A DNA stretch of 64,000 nucleotides from JBLHGU01 sp047615875 (lineage in GTDB: Bacteria; Pseudomonadota; Gammaproteobacteria; Arenicellales; CAJQKF01). The position numbers and the translations under genes were made by a program. A model generated the notes under the pieces. The model made no database searches. It was not told the origin of the DNA and saw nothing but the letters and a program-made list of their open reading frames with translations. How positions within the stretch are numbered: position 1 is the first letter of the stretch; each line of letters opens with the position of its first letter. This document shows, one piece after another, positions 28,722-39,263 of this stretch. The stretch lies in contig JBLHGU010000002.1 in the NCBI GenBank assembly GCA_047615875.1, positions 1 through 64,000 on the forward strand, read 5' to 3'.

Positions 28722-29366
28722 CTAGCTTTCCGCGGCGGTATCGCCAGCAGCAGCATCGTCACCTTCACCTGCGGCAGTATCATCGCTTTGCACTTTCGGT
28801 GCCAATACAGCAACAACTGTATGATCGCCGCCCTCATGGGATAGTGAAGTAATTTCGACGCCTTCTGGGACAGCAAGATCAGATAAATGCAGGGATTCAT
28901 TTAAATTCAAAGCAGATACATCTACTTCCAGATATTCTGGCAAGTCTTTAGGCAAACAGCTAACGTCAACTTCGTTTAGCAGATGAGAAATGATACCACC
29001 ATCATTCTTAACACCAGGGCAAACATCGTCGCCAACGAAATGCAGCGGTACATTCATGTGCATTTTATCGGTCGCTCTAACACGCTGAAAATCCACATGC
29101 ATCACCCTTGGCTTGTAGGGATGCATCTGCACTTCACGCAAAATAACCTGCTCTGATTTAGAACCAGATTTCAGATCGATGATTGCCGCGTGGAAGCCTT
29201 CTTCCGCTAGCTGATGCATTAAAACATCATGCTCCAGGGTTACTAATGTATTGTCTTTACCCGAACCATAAACAACTGCGGGCACGCGGTTGGCATGACG
29301 CAAACGACGACTATCGCTAGTGCCGGTGGTTTCGCGTAATTCCGCGTTAACTTGGTATTCACTCAT
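28722..29366 (-). CDS. rplY: Ribosomal protein L25/CTC
   Basis: 5S rRNA-binding ribosomal protein of the long CTC/TL5 form: an L25 domain (about 1-92) plus a C-terminal beta domain (about 95-190). Landmarks are SDSRRLRHANRVPAVVYG at the start and HVDFQRVRATDKMHMNVPL. The last 30 residues are a low-complexity Ala/Asp/Gly tail. The gene sits 81 bp after prs and 6 bp before pth. Confidence 0.96.
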   Translation of the reverse strand: MSEYQVNAELRETTGTSDSRRLRHANRVPAVVYGSGKDNTLVTLEHDVLMHQLAEEGFHAAIIDLKSGSKSEQVILREVQMHPYKPRVMHVDFQRVRATDKMHMNVPLHFVGDDVCPGVKNDGGIISHLLNEVDVSCLPKDLPEYLEVDVSALNLNESLHLSDLAVPEGVEITSLSHEGGDHTVVAVLAPKVQSDDTAAGEGDDAAAGDTAAES

Positions 29367-29447
29367 GATCTTGCTCCGATATACACGCCCGCAAAGGGCG
29401 CAGTCTTATAAATAACTACAGGCCCGGTTAGGCCAAATATTTTTCTG

Positions 29448-30398
29448 TCAGTCCATAAACAGGGTGCTGACAGAATCTGACGCCGAAACCCGACGCATCG
29501 ATTCGGCTAACAATTCTGCAATACTAATCTGCCGGATTTTTTCACAGGCAGCGGCAGCTGCACTTAACGGTATGGAATTCGTTACGACGACTTCATCCAG
29601 TTCCGACTCTTGAATATTCTGCACTGCCCGACCGGAAAGTACCGGATGGGTAGCACATGCCATTACCCCTACGGCTCCCCGCGCTTTAAGCGCAGAAGCC
29701 GCCTGACAAAGGGTATTGGCGGTATCCACCATGTCATCCATCAATACACAACTTCGTCCTTCTACCTCACCGATTATGTGCATCACCTTGGCTTCATTGG
29801 CCTTGGGACGCCGCTTATCGATTATGGCAAGTTCGGCACCTAGCTGCTTGGCCATCGCCCTGGCTCGCACAACACCGCCTACATCCGGAGATACAACCAA
29901 CAGGTTTTCCGGTTGTTTGCGCCAAAGCTCAGTCAACAAAACCGGCGAGCCGTATATGTTGTCTGATGGAATGTCAAAAAAACCCTGAATCTGATCTGCA
30001 TGCAAATCCATGGTTAACACCCTGTTTGCCCCGGCCACACCAATCATCTGGGCGACCAATTTAGCACTTATTGCTACTCGGGCAGTTCGCGGCCTGCGAT
30101 CCTGTCTCGCATAACCATAGTATGGCACCACAGCAGTAATTCTTGCAGCAGATGCCCGGCGCAGTGCATCCATCATCACCAGTAATTCCATTAAATTATC
30201 ATTACTGGGGACACAGGTAGGCTGAATCACAAAGACATCCCGCCCGCGAACATTCTCCATAATTTCCACGTTAACTTCACCATCGCTGAACTTGTCAACA
30301 ACAGCTCTGCCCATAGGCAGCCCGAGATATCTCACGACCTCCTCAGCTAAAGCAGGATTGGCATTACCGGTAAATACGGCCATGTTGTCAATAGACAC
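29448..30398 (-). CDS. prs: Ribose-phosphate pyrophosphokinase (PRPP synthase)
   Basis: Makes PRPP from ribose 5-phosphate and ATP for nucleotide, histidine and tryptophan synthesis. The 316 residues match the class I enzyme. Motifs seen: [20 protein letters not shown] near residue 38, [10 protein letters not shown] near 97, [20 protein letters not shown] near 170 and the PRPP loop [12 protein letters not shown] near 220. It is preceded by the tRNA-Gln gene. Confidence 0.98.
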   Translation of the reverse strand: MSIDNMAVFTGNANPALAEEVVRYLGLPMGRAVVDKFSDGEVNVEIMENVRGRDVFVIQPTCVPSNDNLMELLVMMDALRRASAARITAVVPYYGYARQDRRPRTARVAISAKLVAQMIGVAGANRVLTMDLHADQIQGFFDIPSDNIYGSPVLLTELWRKQPENLLVVSPDVGGVVRARAMAKQLGAELAIIDKRRPKANEAKVMHIIGEVEGRSCVLMDDMVDTANTLCQAASALKARGAVGVMACATHPVLSGRAVQNIQESELDEVVVTNSIPLSAAAAACEKIRQISIAELLAESMRRVSASDSVSTLFMD

Positions 30399-30442
30399 TT
30401 CAAACCCTCTGAACTTAGCGTAAAACTAGTAAATGGTACGGA

Positions 30443-30519
30443 TGGCTGGGGTGCCAGGATTCGAACCTGGGAGTGCCGGAATCAAAATCCGGTGCCTTAG
30501 GCCACTTGGCTACACCCCA
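30443..30519 (-). tRNA. tRNA-Gln (UUG)
   Basis: A 77-nt tRNA including encoded CCA. The acceptor strand TGGGGTG pairs with CACCCCA, the anticodon loop TTTTGAT gives UUG, and the T-arm contains GGTTCGAATCC. It lies between ispE and prs and directly abuts the ispE stop codon, the arrangement known from Pseudomonas. Confidence 0.95.
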
Positions 30520-31362
30520 TCACGGTTTGCTTACTAACGATTCATAAAGTGGATGACGATTTACAGCTCTGGCCACAAAACCTGACCACTCGGTCGGCAT
30601 CATAGCAAGAATTCGCTCACCTGCTCCAGAATCAGGTACGGCAACAAAAACAGCCGCACCACTACCCGACATTCTGGCATGACCAAAATTACCCAGCCAT
30701 CGACAGACTTTATCGACCTCTGGGTATAATCGCCGGGTAACTGCCTCCAGATCATTTCGGGACCTGTTTGCAGAAAAGTCGCGTATTCTGATCTCGGGCG
30801 TGTTTCGTGTCAATTGCATATCGCAGAAAATATCCACAGTATTGACATGTATCTGCGGCTTTACCACACAATACCACCCTTCGTCGGGACTAAAGGCAGA
30901 AAATTGATCGCCAATTCCCTCAGCCCAGGCAGCCCGACCATATACAAAAACAGGTACATCGGCGCCCAATTGACTTCCAATTTCCTGTAGTTGGACTCGG
31001 GTTAAGCCTGTTTTCCACAATTTATTCAGAACCAGCAACGTGGTGGCTGCATCTGAACTTCCTCCACCAAGACCCGCACCACTGGGTAAATTCTTCTGAA
31101 TGGATATTTTCACCCCGCCTGCCACTTGAGCAAAGGTTTTCAGTTTCCTGGCAGCCTTAACCGTCAGATCTTCAACCGGCAGTTCAGGATTTGTAAGTCG
31201 CTGAACTGTGGATTCTTCAGTAACTTCAAATTTTAGCCAGTCGCAGTAATCCATAAATTGATAGGCTGTTTGCAACTCATGATAGCCATCCGCACGCCTG
31301 CCCGTTACATGTAAAAACAGATTGATTTTCGCCGGAGCTGGCCACCATTTACTTTCAGACAT
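30520..31362 (-). CDS. ispE: 4-(cytidine 5'-diphospho)-2-C-methyl-D-erythritol kinase
   Basis: GHMP kinase of the MEP isoprenoid pathway. The 280 residues begin WWPAPAKINLFLHVTGRR, with the ATP loop LPSGAGLGGGSSDAATTL near residue 91 and a C-terminal motif ARMSGSGAAVFVAV. It begins 13 bp after lolB, and its stop codon touches the tRNA-Gln gene, so the mRNA must be cut when the tRNA is processed. Confidence 0.97.
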   Translation of the reverse strand: MSESKWWPAPAKINLFLHVTGRRADGYHELQTAYQFMDYCDWLKFEVTEESTVQRLTNPELPVEDLTVKAARKLKTFAQVAGGVKISIQKNLPSGAGLGGGSSDAATTLLVLNKLWKTGLTRVQLQEIGSQLGADVPVFVYGRAAWAEGIGDQFSAFSPDEGWYCVVKPQIHVNTVDIFCDMQLTRNTPEIRIRDFSANRSRNDLEAVTRRLYPEVDKVCRWLGNFGHARMSGSGAAVFVAVPDSGAGERILAMMPTEWSGFVARAVNRHPLYESLVSKP

Positions 31363-31374
31363 CGAACAACTCTG

Positions 31375-32043
31375 CTAATTTACAGGCAACCAACGTCGCA
31401 AAACTACTTTAACTTCTAGCTTGTCTCCCAGGTCAGCACCCTCTTCATCAACCAGATGGACTGTTCCTGGCAAAGCCGTTAAAAACATTTTTCTCGGCAC
31501 AACTAATCCTAATCGCTCAGTATAATCCAGGTATCGAACATCCCAGCCATCCTGCTGAAAGGCCAGCGCCTTGCCATCTGCTCCAAGCTCAAGATGCTTT
31601 ACCGGCCCTGGCATGGGCACACCTTTCATCCAGAAGTTCATCGCATTGAATGGCACATGCCAACCTACTCGGCGGTACAGTAAGAGTTCGGCGTTTTTAT
31701 CTTCAAAGTAGTTTTTCTTGTTGTCACGCAAATTGGCACCTTGATGGTTCTGGGCAATTACCGCACGACCACCACCAAACGGCCCATACATTTCAATTCG
31801 ATGATCAGATTGCTTGCGTAGCCAGAGAAAGGTTGCACTGCCTCCATCATCTGCCGTGCGAACCGCCATTTTGCCCTTAATATCCCAACTATCAACATCT
31901 TCCATGTCTTCAAGATGTTGTTGCCAGGCTTTTTCGATGTCTGGTGACATCACCGCACCACCCGGCTTTTTTATCGTTGCACATGCAGAAAGCGATAAAA
32001 CTATCAGAGCCAGTCCCATTCGACGCAGAATTAGTCGACTCAT
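31375..32043 (-). CDS. lolB: Outer-membrane lipoprotein LolB
   Basis: Receives lipoproteins from LolA and inserts them in the outer membrane. The 222 residues start with a lipoprotein signal peptide ending LSLSAC (lipidated C21) and show the family stretches WDIKGKMAVRTADDGGSATF and GVPMPGPVKHLEL. It overlaps the upstream TPR gene by 4 bp and precedes ispE by 13 bp. Confidence 0.94.
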   Translation of the reverse strand: MSRLILRRMGLALIVLSLSACATIKKPGGAVMSPDIEKAWQQHLEDMEDVDSWDIKGKMAVRTADDGGSATFLWLRKQSDHRIEMYGPFGGGRAVIAQNHQGANLRDNKKNYFEDKNAELLLYRRVGWHVPFNAMNFWMKGVPMPGPVKHLELGADGKALAFQQDGWDVRYLDYTERLGLVVPRKMFLTALPGTVHLVDEEGADLGDKLEVKVVLRRWLPVN

Positions 32044-33761
32044 TGTTGTTTTAATCTTTTTAGCGTGCTCTTTAGCGTCTGGTTTTGCGGATATTTATCA
32101 ATACTTTTTCGCCAGACCTCCTCAGCCTCATTTTGCTGTCCATCGACCCACAGCACCTCTCCAAGGTGTGCGGCAATTTCTGCATCTTGTCGTATGGAAA
32201 TTGCTCGGCGTAAATAGTTTATAGCTTCCTTCAAGCGCCCCAACCTAAAGTTAACCCAACCCATGCTGTCCAGAATGAAAGGGTCATCAGGGGCGAGGCT
32301 TAGCGCGTGAGTTATTAGTTTAAATGCTTCTTCTACCCGTGGGGTCTGGTCAGCCAGCGTATACCCAAGTGCGTTGTAGGCATGGGCATTATCTGGATCG
32401 AGTTCAATCACACGCCGAATATCTGATTCATGCAACTCGAGCAAATTAAGTTCCGCCGCCAATAATGCGCGCGAATAGTGCAGTTCACTGTTATCGGGCA
32501 ATTCCTGTATGGCTGCATCCATCAGTCGCTTGGCTTCATCGAACCGACCCGAATCTCGCAAAAATCGCTCCTGGGCGAGATATATCTGTACTTCCTCTTC
32601 GGAATTTGCCGGGATTAATTCATACAGATGATTCAGAGCGGCATCAATTCCATCGATTTCTCTAATCGCCGTTCCAATGCGTATTTGCGCATCCATATAG
32701 TAGCGCTCGTCACGAATTCGGCTAAACCAGTCGACAGCAGCAATATAATCTTCGCTATCCATTTCGACCTGCCCAAGATAAAGTCGAGCTTGATCATCAG
32801 TTGGCTTTATTTTTAGATAGCGCTGCAAATAGCGGCGAGCAACAGGGTACTGCTGTAACTGCATGCGTACGATTGCGCCCGCTAATAACGCCTCGCTATT
32901 CTGAGGATTCTTGCGAATTAACCAGCTGAAATGCTTTTGCGCTTCAGACATCTGACGCTGGCCTACCATATAGCGCCCGAACCTGCCTCGAAGATCATCG
33001 GCATCCGGGTTTCGGGCTAAAAAACCATCGACAAACTTCTTAACATTCCTCCAGGTATCCTGATTGACCAGGTAGGAGAAATTTACCAGCGCCGCCTCCT
33101 GCCAGTCCGGGCGTAATTGCAACGCTCGGTTAATTGACTGCTTCAGCACAGGCATATTTGCGCCACGACTGGCTAAGTAAGCAAGCGCATAGAAGGCTTC
33201 TGAATTGTCTGGAAATTGACTCGAAAGCTGCTTAAAAGCCTCTATGTACTTGCCTGGTTCCGGCTGTCGCGCAAAAACTTCACTGGCGTTATTAAAAACC
33301 CTGGCAACATCAACTGATGGATCGGATAAGAGTTGACTAATTAACGCAATACCTTCTTCGCTCCGTTCTAGCAACATGAGTGCCTGAACTCTGGAAAACA
33401 CCGCCCGCATAGAAGTTGGTTCAAGTTCGCCGAGAAGCTCAGCCATCTGCAATGCAATGTCACCATACTTGCCGTGCATAGCTAATCTGAAGGCACGCCT
33501 GACAATATCGGTATCACGGCTTGACTGGGCTAGTCGTACCAGGGCTTGCACCGACTCATCGGCGAATCCGCGACGAGCGGCAATATCTGACAACAAATAT
33601 TCGTAAACGAAATCAGCTGATAAGGGCTTTGCTTCGGTGATAACCTCATTGACTGATTCAACCACAGCAGTATCAGGTGCCTCGACCGACTGATTCACAG
33701 TGGTTGCAACACAACCACTTAACCATATCGGCAAAACCATCAGGCTTTGGCGAAAAAACAT
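32040..33761 (-). CDS. TPR-repeat lipoprotein (Pseudomonas PA4667-like position)
   Basis: A 573-residue protein of tandem TPR helices, probably tethered to the outer membrane. I choose the ATG at 33761 (MFFRQSLMVLPIWLSGC), which gives a compact lipoprotein signal with lipobox LSGC; the frame is open to 33827, which would make an unusually long leader. TPR-like units are clearest near the C-terminus, e.g. DPDNAHAYNALGYTLAD and LAPDDPFILDSMGWVNFRLG. It is the first gene of the lolB-ispE operon and is divergent from the next membrane protein. The partner is unknown. Confidence 0.9.
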   Translation of the reverse strand: MFFRQSLMVLPIWLSGCVATTVNQSVEAPDTAVVESVNEVITEAKPLSADFVYEYLLSDIAARRGFADESVQALVRLAQSSRDTDIVRRAFRLAMHGKYGDIALQMAELLGELEPTSMRAVFSRVQALMLLERSEEGIALISQLLSDPSVDVARVFNNASEVFARQPEPGKYIEAFKQLSSQFPDNSEAFYALAYLASRGANMPVLKQSINRALQLRPDWQEAALVNFSYLVNQDTWRNVKKFVDGFLARNPDADDLRGRFGRYMVGQRQMSEAQKHFSWLIRKNPQNSEALLAGAIVRMQLQQYPVARRYLQRYLKIKPTDDQARLYLGQVEMDSEDYIAAVDWFSRIRDERYYMDAQIRIGTAIREIDGIDAALNHLYELIPANSEEEVQIYLAQERFLRDSGRFDEAKRLMDAAIQELPDNSELHYSRALLAAELNLLELHESDIRRVIELDPDNAHAYNALGYTLADQTPRVEEAFKLITHALSLAPDDPFILDSMGWVNFRLGRLKEAINYLRRAISIRQDAEIAAHLGEVLWVDGQQNEAEEVWRKSIDKYPQNQTLKSTLKRLKQQ

Positions 33762-33866
33762 CGTCAATCTAGATGCAGCAAATTGTGGTGGAATTACAAG
33801 ATTCAATTTAAAATGGCCGAACTTCAAGATAATTCACCCGAGAATAGCAAAATTCCACACCTAGGT

Positions 33867-33893
33867 GGGTGAAGGGATTGATACTATTCACCC
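33867..33893. promoter_or_regulatory. Inverted repeat upstream of the CstA-like gene
   Basis: GGGTGAA and TTCACCC form perfect 7-bp arms around a 13-bp spacer, 20 bp before the ATG at 33914 and within the divergent promoter region. It could be an operator or an mRNA hairpin near the ribosome site. Confidence 0.3.
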
Positions 33894-33913
33894 TTTCCTC
33901 TGACAAACACTAA

Positions 33914-35530
33914 ATGAATAGTTTGTTTCTACTGTTAATCGGTAGCGTCGTTCTACTGCTTGGACACCTGTACTGGCACCGGCTATTAGTTGCGTTCCGA
34001 TTTCGCCCTCTGGTTGGGGCGGATTACCGTGGGCTCGAAAACTTCGCCAGTAGTTTGCCTGCTGGGGCTATTATTTACGCCATCGGGGCGGTAATAAGTC
34101 TTGCCTGGGGTTGGGCACCATTATTTGTTTGGCTGCTGATAGCCGGGACATTTGTTGGTGGCTTCGCCCATGGCGTAGTCGACTGGCTAACGGCTAACCA
34201 TGCAGGCTATGGGGGATTGGAACTATTTCGTCATTGTGCAGGCCGAGCCATCAGTTATTGCATGCGTAGCCTGCTAGTCCTTCTAACGCTATTTTTATCC
34301 GCCATCGTTTTACCAGCCAGTGTTGTCCTTCTGAAGAATCATCCTGATGCGATTATAGCGATAATTTTACATGGATTGATTCTGCTTGGAGCTCACGCCC
34401 TACGCCAAAAACTAACCGAAAACCTGCACTCGGTTCTAATTCTAGCGGGATTATTGTTAATCCTCCCGGCACTTAGCTTGTTAGCCAATCTGGACCTGGA
34501 CCTGGATTATCTCGCCACTAACAGTAAATCCGTAATAGTCGGTTTCTCAGCCATCATCCTGATTTTCATTGTATTAGCCAGCAACCGAGACCAACGAGGC
34601 TATAGCAACTTGTCAGCCAGAATCGTCATGGGAGCTATTTTTACGCTTTTCCTGGTGGTTCTACTTGCACTATTAATTCAACGACCAGCACTTGAATTCC
34701 TCAGTTACTATGAAAATCCCCAGCTTGGCAACGCCATGCCGTCGATTACTGCCGTAGTTAGTCTGGTCGCGCTGGGATTAATACCCAAGTTCGCGATCAC
34801 CCAGGAAAATGCTGGCGAGCCAGCAGTGGCTGGTGGAGTACTAAAATCGGCTAGTAGCGTCGAATCTCTTTGGGTTTTGCTACTGCTGGTTATTCTTTTG
34901 TCATTCGTCTCACTGAACCCTGAAAGGGTAAATGAACTGCCGGACTGGAGCACTACGGTCCTGCCAGATCAGTTTCTGAGCTTAATTACCAATGCGCTTC
35001 AGCAAACTACTGCAGTGCTAGGATTACCTGAACAGGCCATGGGAAGTTTCGTGACCTATCTGTTTATTATTCTTAGCTGGCACTTCCTAGTCAATAATCA
35101 TCGAGGATTTATGAGCGCAGCTAGCATACCGAATTCGAATTTGTCATTACTCAATAGCTCCCGGGGCATCAGCATTCTATACTGCCTGATTGTTTTAGCA
35201 CTGACAGTGACAATGTTGCTATGGCCTGTGTCATTGCAAATCTGGATAGTATTTGGCGTCGCAGCATTCTTGCTGCTGAATCTGGTTATTGTCAGCGGCG
35301 CGTTAGCTGCGCTGCGATTGCATCAGTCAAATGGCCTAATATCAATTCTGGCACTATGCCTCTCCGGTTTTTTCTGGTGGCTAATTGCGCAACAAATGTG
35401 GGTCGCTGCCAGCCACGAATCCTGGCCCACACTGTTGTTTATAACGCTTCTGGCTGGGATCGGTATATGGGCCCATGGTAATGCTGTTCGACAAGTTGTA
35501 GAGTTGAATCGACGCCGACTGGCACATTAA
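33914..35530 (+). CDS. Large multipass membrane protein, remotely CstA-like
   Basis: 538 residues with about 12-14 predicted membrane helices and few charged residues. The N-terminal third resembles CstA peptide transporters in layout: RPLVGADYRGLENFASSLPA, AWGWAPLFVWLLIAGTFVGG and FAHGVVDWLTANHAGYGG, with helix-breaking glycines in the positions where CstA has G-AVHDF. The match is by eye and weak in the C-terminal half, so function is not assigned. It is inserted between the lolB-operon and hemA, which are adjacent in Pseudomonas. No ribosome site stands out. Confidence 0.7.
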   Translation: MNSLFLLLIGSVVLLLGHLYWHRLLVAFRFRPLVGADYRGLENFASSLPAGAIIYAIGAVISLAWGWAPLFVWLLIAGTFVGGFAHGVVDWLTANHAGYGGLELFRHCAGRAISYCMRSLLVLLTLFLSAIVLPASVVLLKNHPDAIIAIILHGLILLGAHALRQKLTENLHSVLILAGLLLILPALSLLANLDLDLDYLATNSKSVIVGFSAIILIFIVLASNRDQRGYSNLSARIVMGAIFTLFLVVLLALLIQRPALEFLSYYENPQLGNAMPSITAVVSLVALGLIPKFAITQENAGEPAVAGGVLKSASSVESLWVLLLLVILLSFVSLNPERVNELPDWSTTVLPDQFLSLITNALQQTTAVLGLPEQAMGSFVTYLFIILSWHFLVNNHRGFMSAASIPNSNLSLLNSSRGISILYCLIVLALTVTMLLWPVSLQIWIVFGVAAFLLLNLVIVSGALAALRLHQSNGLISILALCLSGFFWWLIAQQMWVAASHESWPTLLFITLLAGIGIWAHGNAVRQVVELNRRRLAH

Positions 35531-35589
35531 ATACCCGACCAGCCAATACTGATACCTTCTTTAACGAGGCGATAGTACCCAATCCCAGC

Positions 35590-35618
35590 TTGACAAGTGT
35601 CGGGCGTAAGGGTAAATA
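35590..35618 (+). promoter_or_regulatory. Candidate sigma-70 promoter of hemA
   Basis: A perfect TTGACA (35590-35595), then 17 bp, then TAAATA (35613-35618), 31 bp before the hemA ATG. The -10 match is only moderate. The -10 overlaps a small palindrome GGGTAAATACCC. Confidence 0.4.
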
Positions 35619-35648
35619 CCCGATGATCTATGCTTTATTTTCAATGAC

Positions 35649-36902
35649 ATGCATCTCCTCGCCTTCGGCCTGAATCACAATACCGCCAGTGTTGGCGTAC
35701 GCGAACGAGCTGCATTTGTTTCTGACGACCTGGATAAAGCAGTTCGCAGCCTGAGTGAAAGTGATGGGGTAAGTGAAGCGACTATTCTGTCTACCTGCAA
35801 TCGCACGGAAATATATTGTCGTCAGAAGGATGCAGACAGCGGCCTGATCAGTCGCTGGATGAGCCGCTATAGCGACCTGGATGAAAACGAATTAAAAAGC
35901 GCAACCTATGGTTATCCTGATCAGGATGCGGTCAAACACGCTTTCAGAGTAGCCTCAGGACTCGATTCCATGGTGCTGGGCGAGCCACAAATACTCGGTC
36001 AAATGAAGGATGCTTTTGCCGTTGCGCATCGTGCTGGCGCAACAGGAAAAATCCTTAACCGTTTGTTTCAGCATACATTTTCTGTCGCCAAACAGGTCCG
36101 TACTGATACCGCAGTTGGAGCTAGTGCCGTTTCAGTTGCCTATGCTGCAGTAGATCTTGCTAAACATATATTTAGCGATCTGTCAGAACAGACTGTATTG
36201 TTAATTGGGGCTGGAGAAACCATAGAACTAGTCGCCAGACATCTGTTAGTGCAAGGTGTGAAAAACATTATTGTGGCGAATCGCACGATTGAACGGGCTG
36301 AAACCCTGGCGCAACAAATTAATAGCGAAGCGATATCTCTGGCGGAAATTCCGACCCGTTTAGCCGAAGCGGATATTCTGGTTGCCTCTACCGCTAGCAC
36401 ACTGCCAATCCTTGGTAAGGGTGCTGTGGAAAGCGCCATTAAAGCCCGGCGTCATAAGCCGATGTTTATGGTAGATCTCGCCGTGCCCAGAGATATCGAA
36501 CCTGAGGTAGGTAATCTGCGTGATGTATATTTGTACACTGTCGATGACCTGTCTGATGTAATCGACCGAAACTTAAGCGCCCGACGTGAAGCGGCGCTTG
36601 AGGCCGAAAAAATTATTGACCTTCAGGTGGTCCGATTTATGCACTGGATGAAGTCTCTAGACTCAGTGCCAACGATCAAGGCCTTTAGGCAACAACTAGA
36701 CACGCTACGTGAGAGCGAACTGGAACAGGCCTTGAAACGCCTGGAATCCGGTGCCGAACCGCGCCAAATTCTGGAACACCTTTCGCGTTCCCTGACCAAT
36801 AAATTCAGCCATCAACCTAGCCAGGTACTGCGTGCAGCCGACGAAAGTGGTAACGCCCACTTAATTGCTGCTCTGCATAAGCTGTTCGAAATAAAGTCCT
36901 GA
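35649..36902 (+). CDS. hemA: Glutamyl-tRNA reductase
   Basis: First enzyme of the C5 tetrapyrrole pathway, reducing Glu-tRNA to glutamate-1-semialdehyde. The 417 residues show the catalytic cysteine in [12 protein letters not shown] near residue 50, [12 protein letters not shown], the NADPH-binding [17 protein letters not shown] near 180 and a C-terminal helical dimerisation domain. prfA and prmC follow with 4-bp and 1-bp gaps, the standard hemA-prfA-prmC operon. Confidence 0.98.
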   Translation: MHLLAFGLNHNTASVGVRERAAFVSDDLDKAVRSLSESDGVSEATILSTCNRTEIYCRQKDADSGLISRWMSRYSDLDENELKSATYGYPDQDAVKHAFRVASGLDSMVLGEPQILGQMKDAFAVAHRAGATGKILNRLFQHTFSVAKQVRTDTAVGASAVSVAYAAVDLAKHIFSDLSEQTVLLIGAGETIELVARHLLVQGVKNIIVANRTIERAETLAQQINSEAISLAEIPTRLAEADILVASTASTLPILGKGAVESAIKARRHKPMFMVDLAVPRDIEPEVGNLRDVYLYTVDDLSDVIDRNLSARREAALEAEKIIDLQVVRFMHWMKSLDSVPTIKAFRQQLDTLRESELEQALKRLESGAEPRQILEHLSRSLTNKFSHQPSQVLRAADESGNAHLIAALHKLFEIKS

Positions 36903-36906
36903 ACCA

Positions 36907-37989
36907 ATGAATCCAAGTTTATTAGCCAAGCTCGACAATTTGGGCGAGCGAGAAGAAGAAATTAATGCCCTTCTCTCTGACCCCAGCACTTTTGAACAAC
37001 AGGATCTGTTCAAAAAATTATCCATCGAATTATCAGACATCTCTCCGGTAGTACAACTCTATCAACAGCTTAGGGAGATCACTGAAGAACTGGATGAAAC
37101 TCGCGCCATGCTGAAGGACGATGATCCGTCTATTCGTGATATGGCTCAACAGGAATTGCCAGAACTAAACAGCAGGCTTGAGGGCACAGAAGCTCAACTG
37201 CAAAAACTGCTACTGCCTAAAGATCCCAATGACGAACGTAATATATTTTTGGAAATTCGCGCTGGTACGGGCGGCAATGAGGCGGCACTTTTTTCCGGTG
37301 ACTTGTTTCGTATGTATAGTATTTTTGCCGAACACGTCGGCTGGAAAGTAGAGGTGATGAGCAAAAGTGATGGTGAGGCTGGCGGCTATAAGGAAATTAT
37401 TTCGCGAATAGTCGGTCGTGGTGCCTATTCACGCCTAAAGTTTGAATCCGGAGCCCATCGAGTTCAGCGAGTTCCAGAAACTGAAACCCAGGGACGCATC
37501 CATACGTCAGCATGTACTGTTGCGATTCTGCCTGAGGCAGATGACATCGACGAAATTGAAATCGAAGCCAGTGATCTGAGAGTAGATACTTTTCGTGCCT
37601 CGGGCTCAGGTGGTCAGCATGTCAATAAGACTGATTCCGCTATCCGGCTGACGCATCTGCCAAGCGGCGTCGTCGTTGAATGTCAAGATGAACGCTCACA
37701 GCATAAGAATCGCGCAAGGGCTATGAGTATTTTAAAGTCTCGATTATTAGAGGCGGAGGTTAATAAACAGCAAAGCGAGGAGGCACAAACTCGCCGACAA
37801 TTGGTTGGTAGTGGCGATCGGTCAGAGCGCATTCGGACTTATAACTATCCTCAGAATCGAGTCACCGATCATCGAATCAACCTGACCCTGTATAAACTTG
37901 AAGAAATTCTGTCTGGTCATCTAGATCAGGTTATTGGGCCGCTGACCACTGAATTCCAGGCTGACCAACTGGCAGCACTTTCCAACTGA
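36907..37989 (+). CDS. prfA: Peptide chain release factor 1
   Basis: Terminates translation at UAA and UAG. The 360 residues contain the anticodon-like [12 protein letters not shown] region near 190 (the PxT motif) and the catalytic GGQ in [16 protein letters not shown] near 233, which is the site methylated by the next gene product, PrmC. It lies between hemA and prmC. Confidence 0.98.
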   Translation: MNPSLLAKLDNLGEREEEINALLSDPSTFEQQDLFKKLSIELSDISPVVQLYQQLREITEELDETRAMLKDDDPSIRDMAQQELPELNSRLEGTEAQLQKLLLPKDPNDERNIFLEIRAGTGGNEAALFSGDLFRMYSIFAEHVGWKVEVMSKSDGEAGGYKEIISRIVGRGAYSRLKFESGAHRVQRVPETETQGRIHTSACTVAILPEADDIDEIEIEASDLRVDTFRASGSGGQHVNKTDSAIRLTHLPSGVVVECQDERSQHKNRARAMSILKSRLLEAEVNKQQSEEAQTRRQLVGSGDRSERIRTYNYPQNRVTDHRINLTLYKLEEILSGHLDQVIGPLTTEFQADQLAALSN

Positions 37990-37990
37990 C

Positions 37991-38866
37991 TTGAACCAAC
38001 CATCCCCACCAGCTACCGCGCTAGCCTGGTGCCTCTGGGCAACTGATCAACTAAACCCGACCAGTGATACGGCGCGTCTCGATGCAGAAGTTTTGTATAT
38101 GCATGCCACTGGAAATAATCGGGTCAAACTAATGAGTCATCCCGAGCAATCTATTCCGTGGAATGCCGGGGAATTGTTGTCTTCACTATTACAAAAAAGG
38201 CTTTCGGGTGAGCCAGTCGCCTACCTTACTGGTAGCCGCGAATTCTGGTCTCTCGACATAAAGGTTAACTCTGACTGTCTGATTCCTCGACCGGAAACAG
38301 AGTTGCTAGTGGAATGGGCACTTGCACAGATACCCGATAACTCAGAGCTGAGAATTCTGGATCTTGGTACCGGTAGTGGGGCAATCGCACTGGCCATTGC
38401 CTCGGAAAGGCCAACTTGTAAAATTACCGCGATCGATCAATCCGCTGCATGCATCGATCTGGCCAGGAGCAATGCCGAAAAGCATAAATTGCGTAATATA
38501 AAATGGATACAAAGTGACTGGTTTAGTGCCCTCCCCCAGCGTCAGATCTATGATCTGATTTTAAGTAACCCTCCCTATGTTTCAGAGCAGGATCCATTGT
38601 TGAACCAGGGAGATGTAGCAAAAGAACCACGTGCGGCGTTAACATCTGGAGTAGATGGACTTGTCGATATCAGACAAATCTTAATGCAGTCTCATCGATA
38701 TTTAAAAAGTAGCGGCGCGATAGGTTTAGAGCATGGCTTTATGCAAAGCGAGGAGGTCAGAAAACTCCTCAATACACATAACTTTTATAACGTTAAGAGT
38801 TTAGTTGATCTGGTCGGGCATGAGCGTATTTCGATAGGATTCGCGGGTTCTACTTCAAAGCCCTGA
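37991..38866 (+). CDS. prmC: Release factor glutamine methyltransferase
   Basis: Methylates the GGQ glutamine of release factors. The 291 residues have an N-terminal helical domain and a SAM-binding domain with ILDLGTGSGAIALAIA near 115 and the catalytic LSNPPYVSEQDP near 190. It starts with a TTG 1 bp after the prfA stop, with no better in-frame ATG nearby; the weak start implies translational coupling to prfA. Confidence 0.95.
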   Translation: MNQPSPPATALAWCLWATDQLNPTSDTARLDAEVLYMHATGNNRVKLMSHPEQSIPWNAGELLSSLLQKRLSGEPVAYLTGSREFWSLDIKVNSDCLIPRPETELLVEWALAQIPDNSELRILDLGTGSGAIALAIASERPTCKITAIDQSAACIDLARSNAEKHKLRNIKWIQSDWFSALPQRQIYDLILSNPPYVSEQDPLLNQGDVAKEPRAALTSGVDGLVDIRQILMQSHRYLKSSGAIGLEHGFMQSEEVRKLLNTHNFYNVKSLVDLVGHERISIGFAGSTSKP

Positions 38867-38900
38867 TTCAATCTATCGAGCTTTCAGTCGTTCCAGGATC

Positions 38901-39263
38901 TTAAATCACGCCACTTTCTAACGGGGCAAACATTCGCTCCATCAATTTTTTGAAATCACGTTCTCCGATATGTTCAAACTCAGCAAATTTCAAGCCAATT
39001 CCATGGGGTTGCCGAAAGCGTCGTCGCCAGGTTACAACCGCAGTGGCAGAAACTGCCTCTTCATCAACCGGATAAAAATCCAAACGCAATATGCTGCCAA
39101 TCGGATAGTTTTCATCAGTGACTAGAAACATACCACCAAAACTGCAGTTTTCCGCAATCCCGCGAAGATAGTTACTGGACACACTGGAATTGCCGTCGAT
39201 TCCGTAAACCACTTCAATATCAGAGGTCACTCGAGGGTATTTTCGAAAATCCGAACTCTTCAT
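38901..39263 (-). CDS. PilZ-domain protein
   Basis: A 120-residue single PilZ domain, a likely c-di-GMP receptor. The RxxxR-type motif is FRKYPRV at residues 6-12 and the second motif is NCSFGGMFL (consensus DxSxxG) near 47. I use the ATG at 39261-39263 because the PilZ domain begins right after it; the frame stays open for 105 codons more, but those overlap msrA antisense and look non-coding. Its output partner is unknown. It is convergent with prmC. Confidence 0.8.
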   Translation of the reverse strand: MKSSDFRKYPRVTSDIEVVYGIDGNSSVSSNYLRGIAENCSFGGMFLVTDENYPIGSILRLDFYPVDEEAVSATAVVTWRRRFRQPHGIGLKFAEFEHIGERDFKKLMERMFAPLESGVI

